Shown: piece by piece, positions 35,215 to 46,019 of the stretch
How the letters are laid out: each line of letters starts with the position of its first letter
Numbering within the stretch: the stretch's first letter is position 1
From: Manis javanica
Taxonomy: Eukaryota > Chordata > Mammalia > Pholidota > Manidae
DNA length: 64,000 nucleotides
Assembly (NCBI RefSeq): GCF_040802235.1
Contig: NC_133161.1
Span: 47,791,001-47,855,000 of the forward strand
Direction of reading: 5' to 3'
Notes under the pieces: model-generated
The model's input: only the letters and a program-made list of their open reading frames with translations
Databases searched by the model: none
Told to the model about the DNA's origin: nothing
Position numbers and translations under genes: made by a program

Positions 35215-35425
35215 AATCAAAGAAATTTGCCGTTTGGATCAGTCACTTATCCAGACGCGTTTAGCTGGGCCTTGTAAACGAATGCCTGCAATTGCACTTA
35301 CAAATCACACCCCGAAGAGTCGCATCATTTCTAACTCGTCCTGATGACCGTCATCATCTTGAACAAATCAGAATTCCAGAGTATCCCAAAGGTGTCACTA
35401 AGGAAGTTCAATCTGCCAGCAGTTT
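35215..35425. promoter_or_regulatory. Candidate conserved non-coding element
   Basis: Repeat-free sequence with scattered retained CpGs in AT-rich context (cagacgcgtttagctggg, cttgtaaacgaatgcctgca, gatgaccgtcatcatc). The last of these contains the palindrome gatgaccgtcatc, a CRE-like inverted repeat. Confidence 0.35.
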
Positions 35426-36224
35426 GGCTCCCGTGGAAGTCGACTGGAATGGGTGGAGGCCGGCTGAAGATTTCTTTGTTAGGGAACGGTCACAGAAATA
35501 GAAGGTGGCCACAACGATTGACTGGGGTGGAGTAATTAGAAGAAATCCCATTCTTTTGCCCCAAACTCTTTTCCGTCACCCCACTCACTGACTCCTACTC
35601 CTCCCTCTCTCGCTCGGGGTGACAGTGCATGGAGAGGATACTAAGAAGGAAAAGCTCTTTCCACTTCGAGAATGCCATCCGTCTGGCCGTCGTCAACAAC
35701 TGTGTGCCATGACACCCACGCTCTTCGGTGGACATATGGCGGAGGGTGTTTCCTAGATTGGGGAATAATGGAGGCAACCGAGCGAGCGGGAGAAGCCTGG
35801 GGAACAAAAGAATCTTTTAAACTTTCGCGAAAGGGCAAAAGGGGGAGGGGGTGGGGAGACACACCGCTTGCTACAGGACCTAACCTCGCCTTTGCGTTGA
35901 CCGTCTAGGACCAGATCCCCAAGGGAAGCCTAGGTTGAGAGGATGCATTCTGGATCTATGCCTGGATTGGGTCAAAAGGACTGGATGTCTGGAGTGTGCG
36001 GGTGCAGGGCTCGCGGCAGGGAAGGTGGAGCTGATATGGTCACTAGAGAAACCATTGGTGGGGGCAGACCACATTGGGCGATGCGATCAAACTGCAGGGG
36101 GGAGGGGGCGGGCAATGGGGACAAGGGTGGAGGAACCAAGTGATTTACTATGTAACTGGGCAATTTAATGCCAGAGTTAGGGAGCTGCTGGCTGGAATCA
36201 TTTCGTCTTCGGAGGCTCTGCCGA

Positions 36225-36355
36225 GCTCATCCTCTTTATCCTGTTTTTTAAAATGAGCATTATTCCAAACATATGCAATGCAATCAGTTTGGTCACAGTT
36301 ACAAGAACACGCTTTAATAAGGCAATCAATCACTCGCTAACAAGCCAGCGACTGC
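36225..36355. promoter_or_regulatory. Candidate conserved non-coding element
   Basis: A short AT-rich block (gagcattattccaaacatat, gcaatgcaatcagtttggtc, ctttaataaggcaatcaatc) lies within GC-rich, repeat-free DNA. It includes octamer-like (atatgcaat) and PBX-like (atcaatca) words. Confidence 0.35.
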
Positions 36356-36914
36356 CGGCGCTGAGCACACACTCGGGCTGCGAGGTGGCTGGTCTTTCCA
36401 GCACTGGTGGCTGGAGGCTGGGCGCTGCTCTGCGCTCCCAGGTCCTGCCGGTCTTGATCAAGTTGAGGAGCCCAGAGGGAAAGTGTGAATCAGTGAGGTG
36501 TCAGGCTTCTAGAGGAGGGGTGACCCAAGAAGTTCTGGGCAAGGGAGGAGGAGCAGGAGCCTGATGCTTATAGTGGCATGGGCCACTAAAAACATTATGA
36601 GACCTAAGCCTCCATTTCCCACCTGCAAAATGGGAGCAAGATGGAGCAAAGCTAAGCAGAGGTGCTCAGAAAGCTGAAAAGCAAAAACAGTAGTACCCTG
36701 TCATCCCTGTTGCTTGGTGTAGCCTTCTCATTTTACAGAGGAAGAGACTGAGGTTGTGGAGGGGAGGTGCCTTCTTCATGGGCATCTCCTATTCTCCACC
36801 CCCCCAAAAAAATGGAAGTATCAGGCCAGATGCCCTTTTCCTTGCAAGCTGGCAAAGCCTGTTTTTAAGTGCGGGGGTGGAGGGATTGTGGGAAGTGGTG
36901 CCTAGCGCCAAACC

Positions 36915-37140
36915 GCAAACCTTGGCAAAAGGGAAATTTCATTATGAAATAATGAGTAATTCCTCCTGGCAAGATGTATTGTTATATCTTCCACTTCAAT
37001 TTGGAGGAAGAGAGGCTCAATTACCCAGAAAATACAGTCAATTAAAGGCTGCTGATTGGACACGAGGCTGGATCATCGATCTTGTACTTTCCAATATCGC
37101 TGCAGACACCTCATTTTCCCTCCCTATTAACTGAAAATAC
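36915..37140. promoter_or_regulatory. Candidate conserved non-coding element
   Basis: AT-rich island in GC-rich flanks: attatgaaataatgagtaat, cagtcaattaaaggctgctg, attggacacgaggctgg, gatcatcgatcttg. Repeat-free. Conservation is not testable here. Confidence 0.35.
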
Positions 37141-37149
37141 GCCTGGCAT

Positions 37150-39210
37150 TACGGCAACCCGCAGCCCATTTACCTGTCGCAAGCAATCTCAGCCCAACGC
37201 GAAGTAACCGCGAAACTCGTCGGTGTTTAGCACCGGGAGCTTCCCGGATGCAGAGGGAGCTGAGCAGAGCTGGGGGGAAGAGTTGTGGTGGGCAAGATGC
37301 TGGAAACTTCAGGACAAAGCTTTGCTTGGGAGGGTAGGGGCCCCTGTGTACAAGAGGGTTTGTTCTGGAGCCCAAGGAGGGATGAAGACTGACTGAGGAG
37401 TTCCCACCTGCCCTTCAATACACAGGCAAATGACCCTTGGAGTCCAAGCAATCCTGAGCTCCCAGCCTGTGAGGAGCCCTGCGTCTCCCCTGCTTATGCA
37501 GGACTTCAGAGGACTTCAGTGGCTCTGCTCAGGGAATGGAGGATGGGTATAAGGTGTCTTCTGAGCACCGTCTTTCTCCTTTCCCTGACCAGCCCAGTAT
37601 TCCATCTTTGTAGATGACTTCCAGTTTGGGGATGGTTCATACCCTTCCATCCCAATGCAGGAGTCCTCTCTCCTCTTCCCAGCTCTAAGATGCTTGACCA
37701 GTGAACCTAGATTGCCACATGCAGTGCTTAAACTCCATCTCCACTGCTCCATTCATCTCCACCTTGGGCTGGAGTGGAGGTAGGATCCATGGAGATCACA
37801 GCCCAGTGTACCCTTTCCTCAAAGCACTGAAGTAACTGGAGAAGAAACCATTGAAAGGGTGAGCCCCAGGTGGAATCAGCACTCTTCTGGGCCAGTTGAG
37901 CCATGGAAGGCTCCCAACATGCACAAAATCAAGGAAACATGCACCCCAGGTCAACTCAAAGCCTGCCTTCTCCACCTCTGTACAATGTCCACTCAGACTT
38001 CACCTGTGCCTCCCAGTACCCAACCGAGGCTTAGGAGACTCTGTCCATGGGTCCATCTTTTAAATCCTTCCCTGCTTGAGCCTATGGAGACTGAATTAGC
38101 AATTCAAAAAGTCTTTGTACTGCCTGCTACACAAAAAGTTAAAATGCTGAAGTGAGAACTGTGTCCAGCTTTTATTGCAATATGGTTGACAAATTGTAAC
38201 AGCAAATTCTTAAAGGAAAACCAAACCAATTTCATTTCCTACAGGGGAGAACCACTCCCTTGCAGTCAGAGTGAAGCTTCCACTGAGGGGTACAAGTTCT
38301 ATCTCTCAAAAACTGTCTGCAAGAATGAGTGTGGGAGTGTGTTTGGGAGTGGTTCCCAAACAAACTCCTGTGAAGGGGCAAGCCAAGTTCCCCCGAAGGG
38401 GCAGAAGGCTCCTGCTAGAATTTGAAAGTCAAGTCCCAGTGGCAGCTTGGGAGAAAAATGGGAGGAAAGAAGATGTAAAATGCCAAATACAGAGGAAAGG
38501 GCAACAAAGCTTCTGGTGAAGGGAAGGTGAACAGGCAAAAGCTGGAAATAGCCTTTAATTTGCCACCAGACACTAAGAGGTGTGATGAGGTCCCTGCTCC
38601 CTAAGCTCTTCCCTGGGCGCCTTGTTAACAGCTCAGCTCCGGGCTGTGTGGCCACCCTTATGGTGATCATTATACATTCAACATTCAAAAACCCTTCTCA
38701 CACACATCTCTTGCCAATCAGGGTGTCTGTTGGGCCCAGGGAGAAGAGGTTTGCTGGAAGCCTCCAAGGGGGTCTGCGGTATTTGCAGCCTCCCTTCAGT
38801 TCTTAAAACGTGGGTGTGTGGGTAGAGATGGAGTTGCAAGTTGAAAGATATCAAGAAGCTAGCAGAGAGGAAAAAGACCAAGTGCTGCTAGAGGCCAGAA
38901 CCAGAATCTGTTGTGTATCAGAAACTCCAGGAAGGCAAGGGACTGCCCAGAATTCACAGGAGGGCCAGGGTTTTCCTTGGTAGTAATCATCTCTCATTCT
39001 CCTCCCCTATATGGCTGGTGCACTGCTATCCACAAGCCCCTTATCATGCCTTGGAAAAGCTGGCAAAGACTAATCTCTAGCTACTCTGCATACACAGCAT
39101 TTTGTTCAGAGAGACAGCAATTTCCCTTTTCAGTGCTTAGGCTGGGGCTTGGCAGGTGAAGGGGTCCGGGGTGAGGAAGGGGGTGGGTGGGGGGCAGTGC
39201 TGAGGAGCTG
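37150..39210. other. EVX1 downstream intergenic DNA, nothing identified
   Basis: Moderate GC, no repeat of note and no protein-like frame. It lies immediately beyond the proposed EVX1 polyadenylation site. Confidence 0.5.
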
Positions 39211-39214
39211 ATTT

Positions 39215-39539
39215 TAGTTGCTGTTGCTACTGAATTTTTATTTAACTTTGGAGCCATGTCCTCAACCCCGGTCAGGGGCAGTGGGTTCGGGGAAGAATGG
39301 CAAAGAGGGTCTGTCTGGGGGAGAGCCTCTGAGCCTCTACTTTCCCATCCCTACCCCTGCTCCCAAAACGCGCCAGCCTCAGCCGCTTCCCAGGCATTTC
39401 GATCCTCAAGGCCGGGTCCTGCTGGTCCTTTTCGGCCCTCTTCTTTCCCCTCGGTGCCCTGGGGGCGGGGAGGGGCACTGGCTGAGTCCCCCGGGGGCCC
39501 CCACGGGCGTCCTGGAGCCGGCAGCCCGCGGGCCACCCC
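39215..39539 (-). terminator. EVX1: EVX1 3' UTR and candidate polyadenylation signal
   Basis: From the stop codon (39542-39540) the minus strand runs about 300 bases to an AATAAA at 39242-39237, the first such signal after the stop. Cleavage would be expected near 39215-39225. The UTR is GC-rich. Transcript ends were not observed. Confidence 0.55.
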
Positions 39540-40079
39540 TTATCTGGTGAGGGGCACCTCCTCCCTCTGGTCCAGCGCGACAGTGGAGGTCTTGCTGAGA
39601 ACGGAGGGCGCGAAGGTGAGGAAGGAGTCCGAGCGGGAGGTGGAGGCACAGGTGAAGTCCGAGGCGGCGGCGGCGCGGGGCGCCAGCCCGTTGGCCGCGC
39701 CGCTGTGGCAGGCGAGGCAGGAGCAGGGGCCGCCCGCCGAGGTGCCCAGTCCGTGCGCCGGGCCCGGGTAGAGCGGCGGGTGGCGGAAGGCGCACAGCAG
39801 TTCGGGCCGCGGGTAGGGCTGCGAGAGCACGCGGAAGGTGTCGAGCGGGCGCAGCGGGCCGCTGAAGGGCGAGGCGGCAGCGGACGCCGCGGACGCGGCG
39901 CCCAGGCCCACGGGCGAGTAGTAGGGCAGGGGCAGGTGCGACGGAAAGGGATAGGGCAGGCCGCCCGCGGCCGCCGCGTGGCTCATCATGTAAGTGTAGA
40001 AGGCGGGGTCGGCCGGGTGCGGCCATGTCATGGCCAGACGCTGCCTCTTGTCCTTCATGCGCCGGTTCTGGAACCACAC
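39540..40079 (-). CDS. EVX1: EVX1 coding exon 3 (recognition helix and C-terminal domain)
   Basis: 540 bases from the acceptor (ctgcccccag, ending at 40080) to TAA at 39542-39540. It begins [13 protein letters not shown], completing the homeodomain by about 40035. The C-terminal region contains short Ala runs ([26 protein letters not shown]), a Cys-rich patch ([12 protein letters not shown]) and a Ser/Thr-rich end. High CpG content makes the whole exon part of a CpG island. Confidence 0.95.
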   Translation of the reverse strand: MWFQNRRMKDKRQRLAMTWPHPADPAFYTYMMSHAAAAGGLPYPFPSHLPLPYYSPVGLGAASAASAAASPFSGPLRPLDTFRVLSQPYPRPELLCAFRHPPLYPGPAHGLGTSAGGPCSCLACHSGAANGLAPRAAAASDFTCASTSRSDSFLTFAPSVLSKTSTVALDQREEVPLTR

Positions 40080-42919
40080 CTGGGGGCAGAGGAGCAGGTT
40101 CGGCGGCTGCCCTCGGCCCAGTGCGCAAAGCCCAAAAGTTCTGCCCACCGAAGCCAGGACGGTGCCGGCAGCGCAGGGAAGGGCCAAGTTGGCGACCCTC
40201 TGGGCAGGGGCAGATCCACCTCCACCACCTAGAGCTGGAATCCCTCCGTGAGAGGGTCTGGGAGTGACTCCATTCTCTCTCCCTCCCGCGCTCTGCCCAC
40301 ACAGCCAGGTCCCCCTGGAGTGCCAGAACCAGATGTGAGTGTGGAAGTGGTTGGGGGACTAAGGACTCCACCGGTCTGAGGAGACAAGCAGCGTTTCCCC
40401 AGAAACACCTCCCCTTTCAGTCGCTCTCCTTTGGGGCATTTCCTTGTCACCCGCACAGGCACCCCATCCCTAATGTTTATTTGGCTAGGAAAGGGACAGA
40501 ATCAACTGCAGCTCCCCAGTGCCCACCTAGGGACTGTTGGGAGGGTAAATCTGCACACATCTGGCATTGGTACACCCTGAGCCTAGCTGCCACATGGGCC
40601 GGAAACCCTAAGTCTTCAGTTCCTGGCTCAAGATTTAGAGAGTAGGCAGTTGGCACTTACTTCCTGCTGACTGAGTGCACTCCCTCTCCCTCCTCCCAGA
40701 GCTCATACCTTGATAGTAGTTTCCGGCAGGTTTAGGGCAGCCGCCAGCTCACATCTCCGGGGCCTGGATACATAGTTCTCCCTGTAGAATTCCTTCTCCA
40801 GCCGTGCAATCTGCTCCCGGGTGAAGGCAGTACGGTAACGGCGCATCTGGTCACTGGCACTGCAGGCCAGCGTGCCCTGCGAGCTGCCACCGCTGTTGCT
40901 CTTGGGGGCCTCACTGCCTCCACTGGGACTGCTGGCCAGTGACTGCTGGTCAGAGCTGGGCCCTGCACAGGGAGCCCAGAGGACATGTACACACAGAGAA
41001 CACACAGACATACAGACAAGGCTGATGTAGGGTGTGTGTGGAGGTGTGAAGGGTGGGGTGGAAAGGGACACCCTCCTCTCAGTAGCCTCAGTCTACCTCT
41101 GGTGGTGTGCCAGTGACTTCCAGAACCCAGGAAGGTCTGAACAGGGGTTCATCATTCAAATGAGCACACAGCAGCATTTGGGCCTGGCCAGGTACAGAAA
41201 GCCCCAGTCACCCTACTTGCCCTGGGGCAAAGCGAGATGCAGCCCCTCTGAGCTTTCTGCCTGTATTTGGCACAAGTGGGCAAAGATGTGCATACTGGGC
41301 AGGCAAGTGAGTTGAGATGCACCTTTGTGCTGGAGTGTTGAGCTCTGGGTCTTCGTGCATTGCAGGATGCCGGGCACAGACTGAGCTTCCTTGCTTTTGT
41401 GTGGGCCAGGCCACTGGGGCAGGCATGAGAATGCGTGTACTAGGTTGTGTGTGTTGCAGGGATGGTGCAGGACTGTATGTATAAGTATCCTATAGGTTCT
41501 CCTGAGAGCATGCTGTAGTTAGGGAGTCTGAGTTGAATGGGTAACGGGTGAATGTGGAATGAGTAACAGATTGAAGTGAGTGCTCAACAAGGTGTTGGCG
41601 ACCAAGGCGAGAGGGTTAATTTTTTCTATACCAGGCTCTTCCCACCCACCCTTACAGCTTTGTGGAGGGTCTGCTGGTGGGTTCTACCTCCTAGCTTTCC
41701 ACCCTTCTCAAGGAAATTCCCTTCCTGAGCATTCACCCCATTTCCCCCAGCTGCTGGTCAAGGAGGGGGTTCTCCAGTTAAAGCAGTGGGACAGCACTTC
41801 CCCCCTTTGGGGGTCTAATCCGAGGAAGGGTGGGGCTCCTGCCCCCTGCAGCTCTTTTTCCTTTGGGTGGAGAAGTGGGACTGGGAAGGAATGGGGAAGG
41901 GGGAGGGCCAGAGCTGTGCCTTTTCAAATGCAACCGGAGACCAAAGGCAATTAGATCATTGGGACCATTTCCGACCTGGCGCCAAGGAGCCCGGGAAGTG
42001 ACAAGGTAATTTGGACCACTGACCGACGTGCAAACTGGTCGTAGGCCCGCAGCACCCTGGCGGCTGAGTCCGCGGCGATTTTACGGTCCTTTATGGACTC
42101 CCGACTTCCGCGCCTAGACGCCTTACAACCTAGCCAGCCAGCCACAAACTGCTCGGACACGCGTTTGATCTAGCCCAGCCAGGGGAAGGTGTCTTCCCCG
42201 CATATTTGAAGCAGTACCACAAAACTCTGGGGGGTTGGGGTGCATTTTGAATCCCCCTCAAGTCCAGGACTTGCGTAGCCCTCCTCCCCCCAAAGCACAG
42301 CTGTCACCCTCAGTCCCGCCAATGCAGAGCACAGAAGGAGACCCCCGCCAGGGCGGATATAGCAGGGGAGAATTGCTCAGGTGGGTCCCCCCAGCCATCC
42401 TGCCCTGAGGGAAGGGAGTGTCTTCCCTCCAGAGCTGAAGTGGAAGGTGGGCGCGGTGGGAGGCTGGGGGAGAGAAGGGACGCAATGGCTACCTTTGCTG
42501 TGCTGGTACTCGGCGTTCCCCGTGGCGCAGTCCGGGGTGCAGCTCACCTCGATTTCTTCATAGAAATCCGACTCAGTGTCCGAGCTGCTGGGTTGCCCCT
42601 GACCCGAGAGGCTGTCTGCGGAGGGGGCCGGAGGTCCGGGGCCGAGCACCGCGGCCCCGGCTGCCCGCGGCTCGGCGCCCGGCCCTGCAGCACTGCCTGC
42701 TAGTCCGTCGACCGGCTCCTCCTCCAAGCCTCCCCCGCCGCCCTCTCGGGCGGCCGGAGGACCAGCCCGCGGGCTCAGGCAACTACGGGGCACCATCTTC
42801 TCGGGCGGCTCGGGCAGCGGGCTGCCCACGGCTTCGGACAAATTGGAGACCCTCTTGCCAACCAGAGTGCCAAGTTGACCCCCTTCCAGAAACATAACCA
42901 TGTCCTTTCGGCTCTCCAT
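39540..42919 (-). CDS. EVX1: EVX1, even-skipped-type homeobox transcription factor (three coding exons)
   Basis: Coding exons 42919-42493, 40962-40709 and 40079-39540 join in frame to 406 codons plus TAA; the human protein is about 407. The start is the ATG at 42919-42917 (MESRKDMV). The N-terminal half has Ser/acidic ([19 protein letters not shown]) and Gly/Pro-rich segments. The homeodomain covers about residues 183-242 ([19 protein letters not shown] ... [11 protein letters not shown]), with helix 3 intact including W-F-Q-N. The C-terminal half is Ala/Pro-rich and ends EEVPLTR, the family's signature tail. EVX1 is a sequence-specific nuclear factor, mainly a repressor, acting in posterior mesoderm patterning and in V0 interneuron identity. 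Its divergent neighbour HOXA13 should lie beyond the right edge. Confidence 0.97.
40080..40708 (-). other. EVX1: EVX1 intron 2 (629 bp)
   Basis: GT at 40708-40707 and AG at 40081-40080. GC-rich, with no repeat and no conserved-looking block noticed. Confidence 0.9.
40709..40962 (-). CDS. EVX1: EVX1 coding exon 2 (first three quarters of the homeodomain)
   Basis: 254 bases between an acceptor (ctgtgcag, ending at 40963) and a donor (AAG|GTATGAG, GT at 40708-40707); it enters at phase 1 and leaves at phase 0. It encodes a Ser/Gly linker, then homeodomain residues 1-45 (genomic 40843-40709), through PETTIK. The intron interrupts the homeodomain just before the V-W-F-Q-N core of helix 3, the position used in Evx genes. 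Confidence 0.95.
40963..42492 (-). other. EVX1: EVX1 intron 1 (1530 bp)
   Basis: GT at 42492-42491 and AG at 40964-40963. A repeat-free, CpG-bearing segment at about 41930-42175 stands out and is listed separately. The remainder shows GT-rich stretches without a clear repeat. Confidence 0.9.
41930..42175. promoter_or_regulatory. Candidate regulatory element in EVX1 intron 1
   Basis: Repeat-free, CpG-retaining sequence with AT-rich words: ggcaattagatcattggg, gacaaggtaatttggacc and gcgattttacggtcctttat. TTTTACG and TTTATGG are cores bound by posterior HOX and CDX factors in known motif sets. Conservation and activity are inferred. Confidence 0.35.
42493..42919 (-). CDS. EVX1: EVX1 coding exon 1
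   Basis: 427 coding bases (142 codons plus one base), ending AAAG before a GT at 42492-42491 (phase 1). It encodes the low-complexity N-terminus: a Pro/Glu segment, a Gly run near residue 60, an Ala/Gly/Pro stretch, then the conserved acidic block just before the splice. The frame stays open 12 codons upstream of the ATG but only with a TTG, so the ATG at 42919 is the natural start. Confidence 0.95.
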
Positions 42920-43480
42920 CACGGGGCTCTCCTGGGGGGAGGGGGAAAGCCCCAAGTGAGCTCCTATCTCCCTGAGTCCCCAGCGGTCCGACAGATCTTG
43001 GCTGCGGGAGGGAGAAAGGCCAGGAGGCTGGGAGGGCGCGGAGCGGCCAGAGCGCTATGCCGACGGTGACGGCGGTGGCGGCGGTGGGGAGATAGGGTCA
43101 CCTTGTGATGCGAGCGCTCCTCTGTGCCGCACCGCCTCTGGGAGGAAGCCCCATTGCCCTCTTCTTTCTAAGCTGTCATCCTCGGGCTGCAATCGTCATT
43201 ACAGTACCGCTGGTGACGCCACTGGGCGAGCGCAAGTGGATAAATAGAAACGTCTGCCACAGCGAAGATGAAAGGAGACCCGCAGCTAATGGCTCGGCAG
43301 TGATGCGCCAGGTGTGGGCCTCGCTCGAACGGGGAGGAGAGTGTGAAAACAGAGAGACACACACACTGAGAGAGGGAGACACCCTGGCAGAGGGGATGCA
43401 AATGGAATTCCGCAGAAAGAAAGAGAGCTTAACTGCGCACGGCGAGTTCCGCAGAGGCTGCGGGACTCGGTAATTGAATA
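42920..43480 (-). promoter_or_regulatory. EVX1: EVX1 5' UTR and promoter-proximal CpG island
   Basis: CpG-dense sequence upstream of the ATG. On the minus strand there is a TATA-like word (TATTTAT, 43246-43240) followed by a TGGCGTCAC CRE-like site (about 43220-43212); a start site near 43210 would give a leader of about 290 bases. A GGC/GGT-rich patch lies at 43060-43090. In other mammals a divergent antisense lncRNA starts in this region; its start cannot be placed from sequence. Confidence 0.5.
43098..43154 (-). other. Upstream open reading frame in the EVX1 leader
   Basis: ATG at 43154-43152 with G at -3 and G at +4 (a strong start context) opens 18 codons and ends TGA at 43100-43098, 179 bases before the EVX1 ATG. 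It matters only if transcription starts upstream of 43154. Two shorter frames (ATG at 43179 and 43199) lie just upstream. Confidence 0.45.
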
Positions 43481-43484
43481 CGCT

Positions 43485-43520
<36 letters not shown>
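43485..43520 (+). repeat. (TTG)12 microsatellite upstream of EVX1
   Basis: Twelve perfect TTG units, directly readable, at the distal edge of the EVX1 promoter island. Confidence 0.98.
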
Positions 43521-43523
<3 letters not shown>

Positions 43524-45880
43524 TGGCTTTTGTTTTCTTAACTTGGTGCCTTGATCTAACACAGATGAGAGAATCCATATCTGCATTTTAGAAGTGTGAA
43601 GGCCGACTCACAAGCTTCGTTCCTCTCGTCATTCTTACGAGACTGCCTGGCCCTGGCGAGCTAACCCCTTACCGGCTCCAAAGCCTTTTTACAAGCTACC
43701 GAAAACCATATTCCCAGCCCCCGCCCCAAGATGTCTGGAGAGCTTGAGCTGGGGTATCCTTTCCTCTCTCTTCCTCCTCCCCCCATTTTACCCCTGCTGT
43801 CTTCTTCCTCCTGGAAACCGAAAGAGAACTTTGCTCTTTTTATTTCCCAAGGGGCAAGAGACAAATACCTTAATGTTTTTTCTTTTAAGACCCATCTTGG
43901 CTGCTGACTCAACATGTTTGGTGAATTTTTTAATTCCCCCTCCCATCTAGACGACCTTAAGCTTTCCACAGCCGGCTTGTCCTCCAGGTGGCTATTCGTA
44001 GAAGAAACTGCTTCCCATTTGCCTGGGCCTCACCTGCACTCCAGGTATGTTAGGGTGGGGAGAGGTTCTAAGAGTGGCCTTTTTGCTTTTCTTGCCCATA
44101 TTTCAAGGTATTCGTTCAGAGCCAACGAATTCCCCAGAAACAGGTTTTGCAAGTGAAGAAGCGCTGACAAATACGCCCCTATAGTGGCAACGCCAGATGT
44201 TCCTGGCTCGGCAAAGGTACTGTTCTCACTGGGAGATTTGGGGCAGAGGTTGGGAGTGCCCCAGCAGAGGCTTTGGGGTGCACAGATTCTCCCCTAAGGG
44301 TGTCCATCTCCTGCTTCAAAAGTAAATGGTGTTGCAGGTAGAAGAGAGAGAGAGGTTATCAAAAATGCCCTGAAAGCACAAGTGATGACTGGGGGCTCTC
44401 ATAAATCTTTGAGGCTAGAAGGGGAGCCTCCATAGCAGGTCTGGAGGGTTATTTATAGTGCTTGATGTCTTTGGGAGCATCCGGAGGCTCCCTCTCCAGC
44501 ATCCTCCTGGGAAGGTGGAATAGAGCCCATTAAGAAACTGACCTCTTGCCAGCTCTGAGCAGGTGTGTTAGGCAGGTGGGCTGAGTCTCTCCCCACTTTG
44601 CTGAGAGGAGACAGGCCCTTTCTCTGCAATGCGACCTCTACAACTCTTTTCTACCTACCTTCTCCTCAGAGCCTCTTGCTCTTAGCCCGGTCACCAAGTG
44701 CTGCCCTGACATCCTCTTCTTTTCCATGGCCCAAGACAAAGCCCTAATTTACAAGATTCTAAAGAAAAAGTCCCTCAATCACTATCTGTTTTGTCTTCTT
44801 CCTAGCTCCCATTTTTCTCTCCTTTTTCTTGTTCTCCACTCAGTTTTATTCTCTACTCTGCCTCAGTCTTCCCATCTGTGGACTTGTGGAGGCAGTGGAG
44901 GAGCAAGGGGTTCAGGAGAGACAAAAATTCCCTTCTCATTCCTGCTTCCCACTTCTCCCCCTTTTCAATAAGATGTTCATTAACCTTGCCTGGGGATCCG
45001 GAAGGTAACGTCCCCATAAACATAACTCCTGGGACCCCCCAAACCACCATCTCCTGAGCACTGCTAGCTCACAAATCCTGGGGAAATTTTTGTGAGAAGA
45101 GGGACTGGGAGCGGAGGGTATCAAACCCCAAAGCAATTGGCTGAGGTGCAGAGTTGCCCTAGGACTCTGTCATGCCTGCCAGCAGCTGGAGCCTGAAGAA
45201 GCACCTGACTTGTGCTCTCCTTCCTGTCAAAGTGCAACTGCCAGTGTGTTTGCTGGACAGCATGGTGGCCCACCCTCCATTGGGTCCTGCTGCCTGGACC
45301 TGGGTCTGGCCTCCCCTCCCCTCCCCTGTGAGCCTGCTGCCTCCTCACTACTGCCCCACCGGGCTCTCCTCTGTGGGGCCGGGTCCTCAGAGGGACTCCG
45401 GGCTCCTCTGTCCCGCCCCCCACTTTGCATCAATGGGAGTTTTTTGTTTGATCCTCTTTTCCTCTGGGTTTCCCCTGAGAGATGAAAGCGGAGAAAGATT
45501 GAAACATCAAGAGGTGCCACTTGCGTCTCCTTCCTGGGTCTGGCCCAACCAAGCCAGGTTTCCCCTGGCGGCCAGGGAGGATGGAGGATCAAGCTGGGGC
45601 TCAGTTTCTCTGGGAGGGGGCCTGCCTCCTCTGGGCTTTGGATCTGAAGTTTCAGGGACACCCTCCTCAGCCCGACTCCATCGCCCTTTCAAAGCAGCCT
45701 CGTGACGCCGGTCTTTAGGGCCCAGCTGCATCCCCTGGCACAGGAGGGGAAAAAAATTTTTTAACCAAATGTCTCTTCTTCCAAAAGCATCCTTTCCTCA
45801 ATGGTCAGATGAAGATTGGTTAGATTTTTAACAAAAGGAAGAAGAAAAAAACAGGAGGGGACTAGATAAGAGCACTATTT
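43521..45880. other. EVX1 upstream intergenic DNA, nothing identified
   Basis: Moderately GC-rich and free of obvious repeats. Open frames up to about 177 codons occur but are compositional and mutually overlapping. Regulatory content is likely near the promoter but not resolvable by eye. Confidence 0.45.
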
Positions 45881-45889
45881 CTGTGGGGA

Positions 45890-45960
45890 GGGATGGGAGT
45901 TATTTTACTAGCGTGGTTATTACTGTACCATAAAGGTTATTCCCAACAGGGCTCCAGAAG
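45890..45960. promoter_or_regulatory. Candidate small conserved block
   Basis: AT-rich words (ttattttactagcgtggtta, accataaaggttattccc) within GC-rich DNA. ataaag and ttttac cores resemble posterior HOX/CDX sites. Confidence 0.25.
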
Positions 45961-46019
45961 GAAGGTAAATTCACAGAAGGTGTGAAAACCGCGACCTCCC
46001 AAGCCTGGGCAACCCCCAA

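Noticed and set aside
39705-40232. Long plus-strand open frame opposite EVX1 exon 3
   Set aside because: It is the antisense shadow of a GC-rich coding exon; the minus strand has the homeodomain and correct splice sites.
39406-40371. 321-codon minus-strand frame across EVX1 exon 3
   Set aside because: It is in a different frame from the EVX1 protein and runs through the splice acceptor; it is a compositional shadow.
42917-42955. Possible upstream start extending EVX1 by 12 residues
   Set aside because: The frame is open, but the upstream codon is TTG; the ATG at 42919-42917 gives the known EVX1 N-terminus MESRKDMV.
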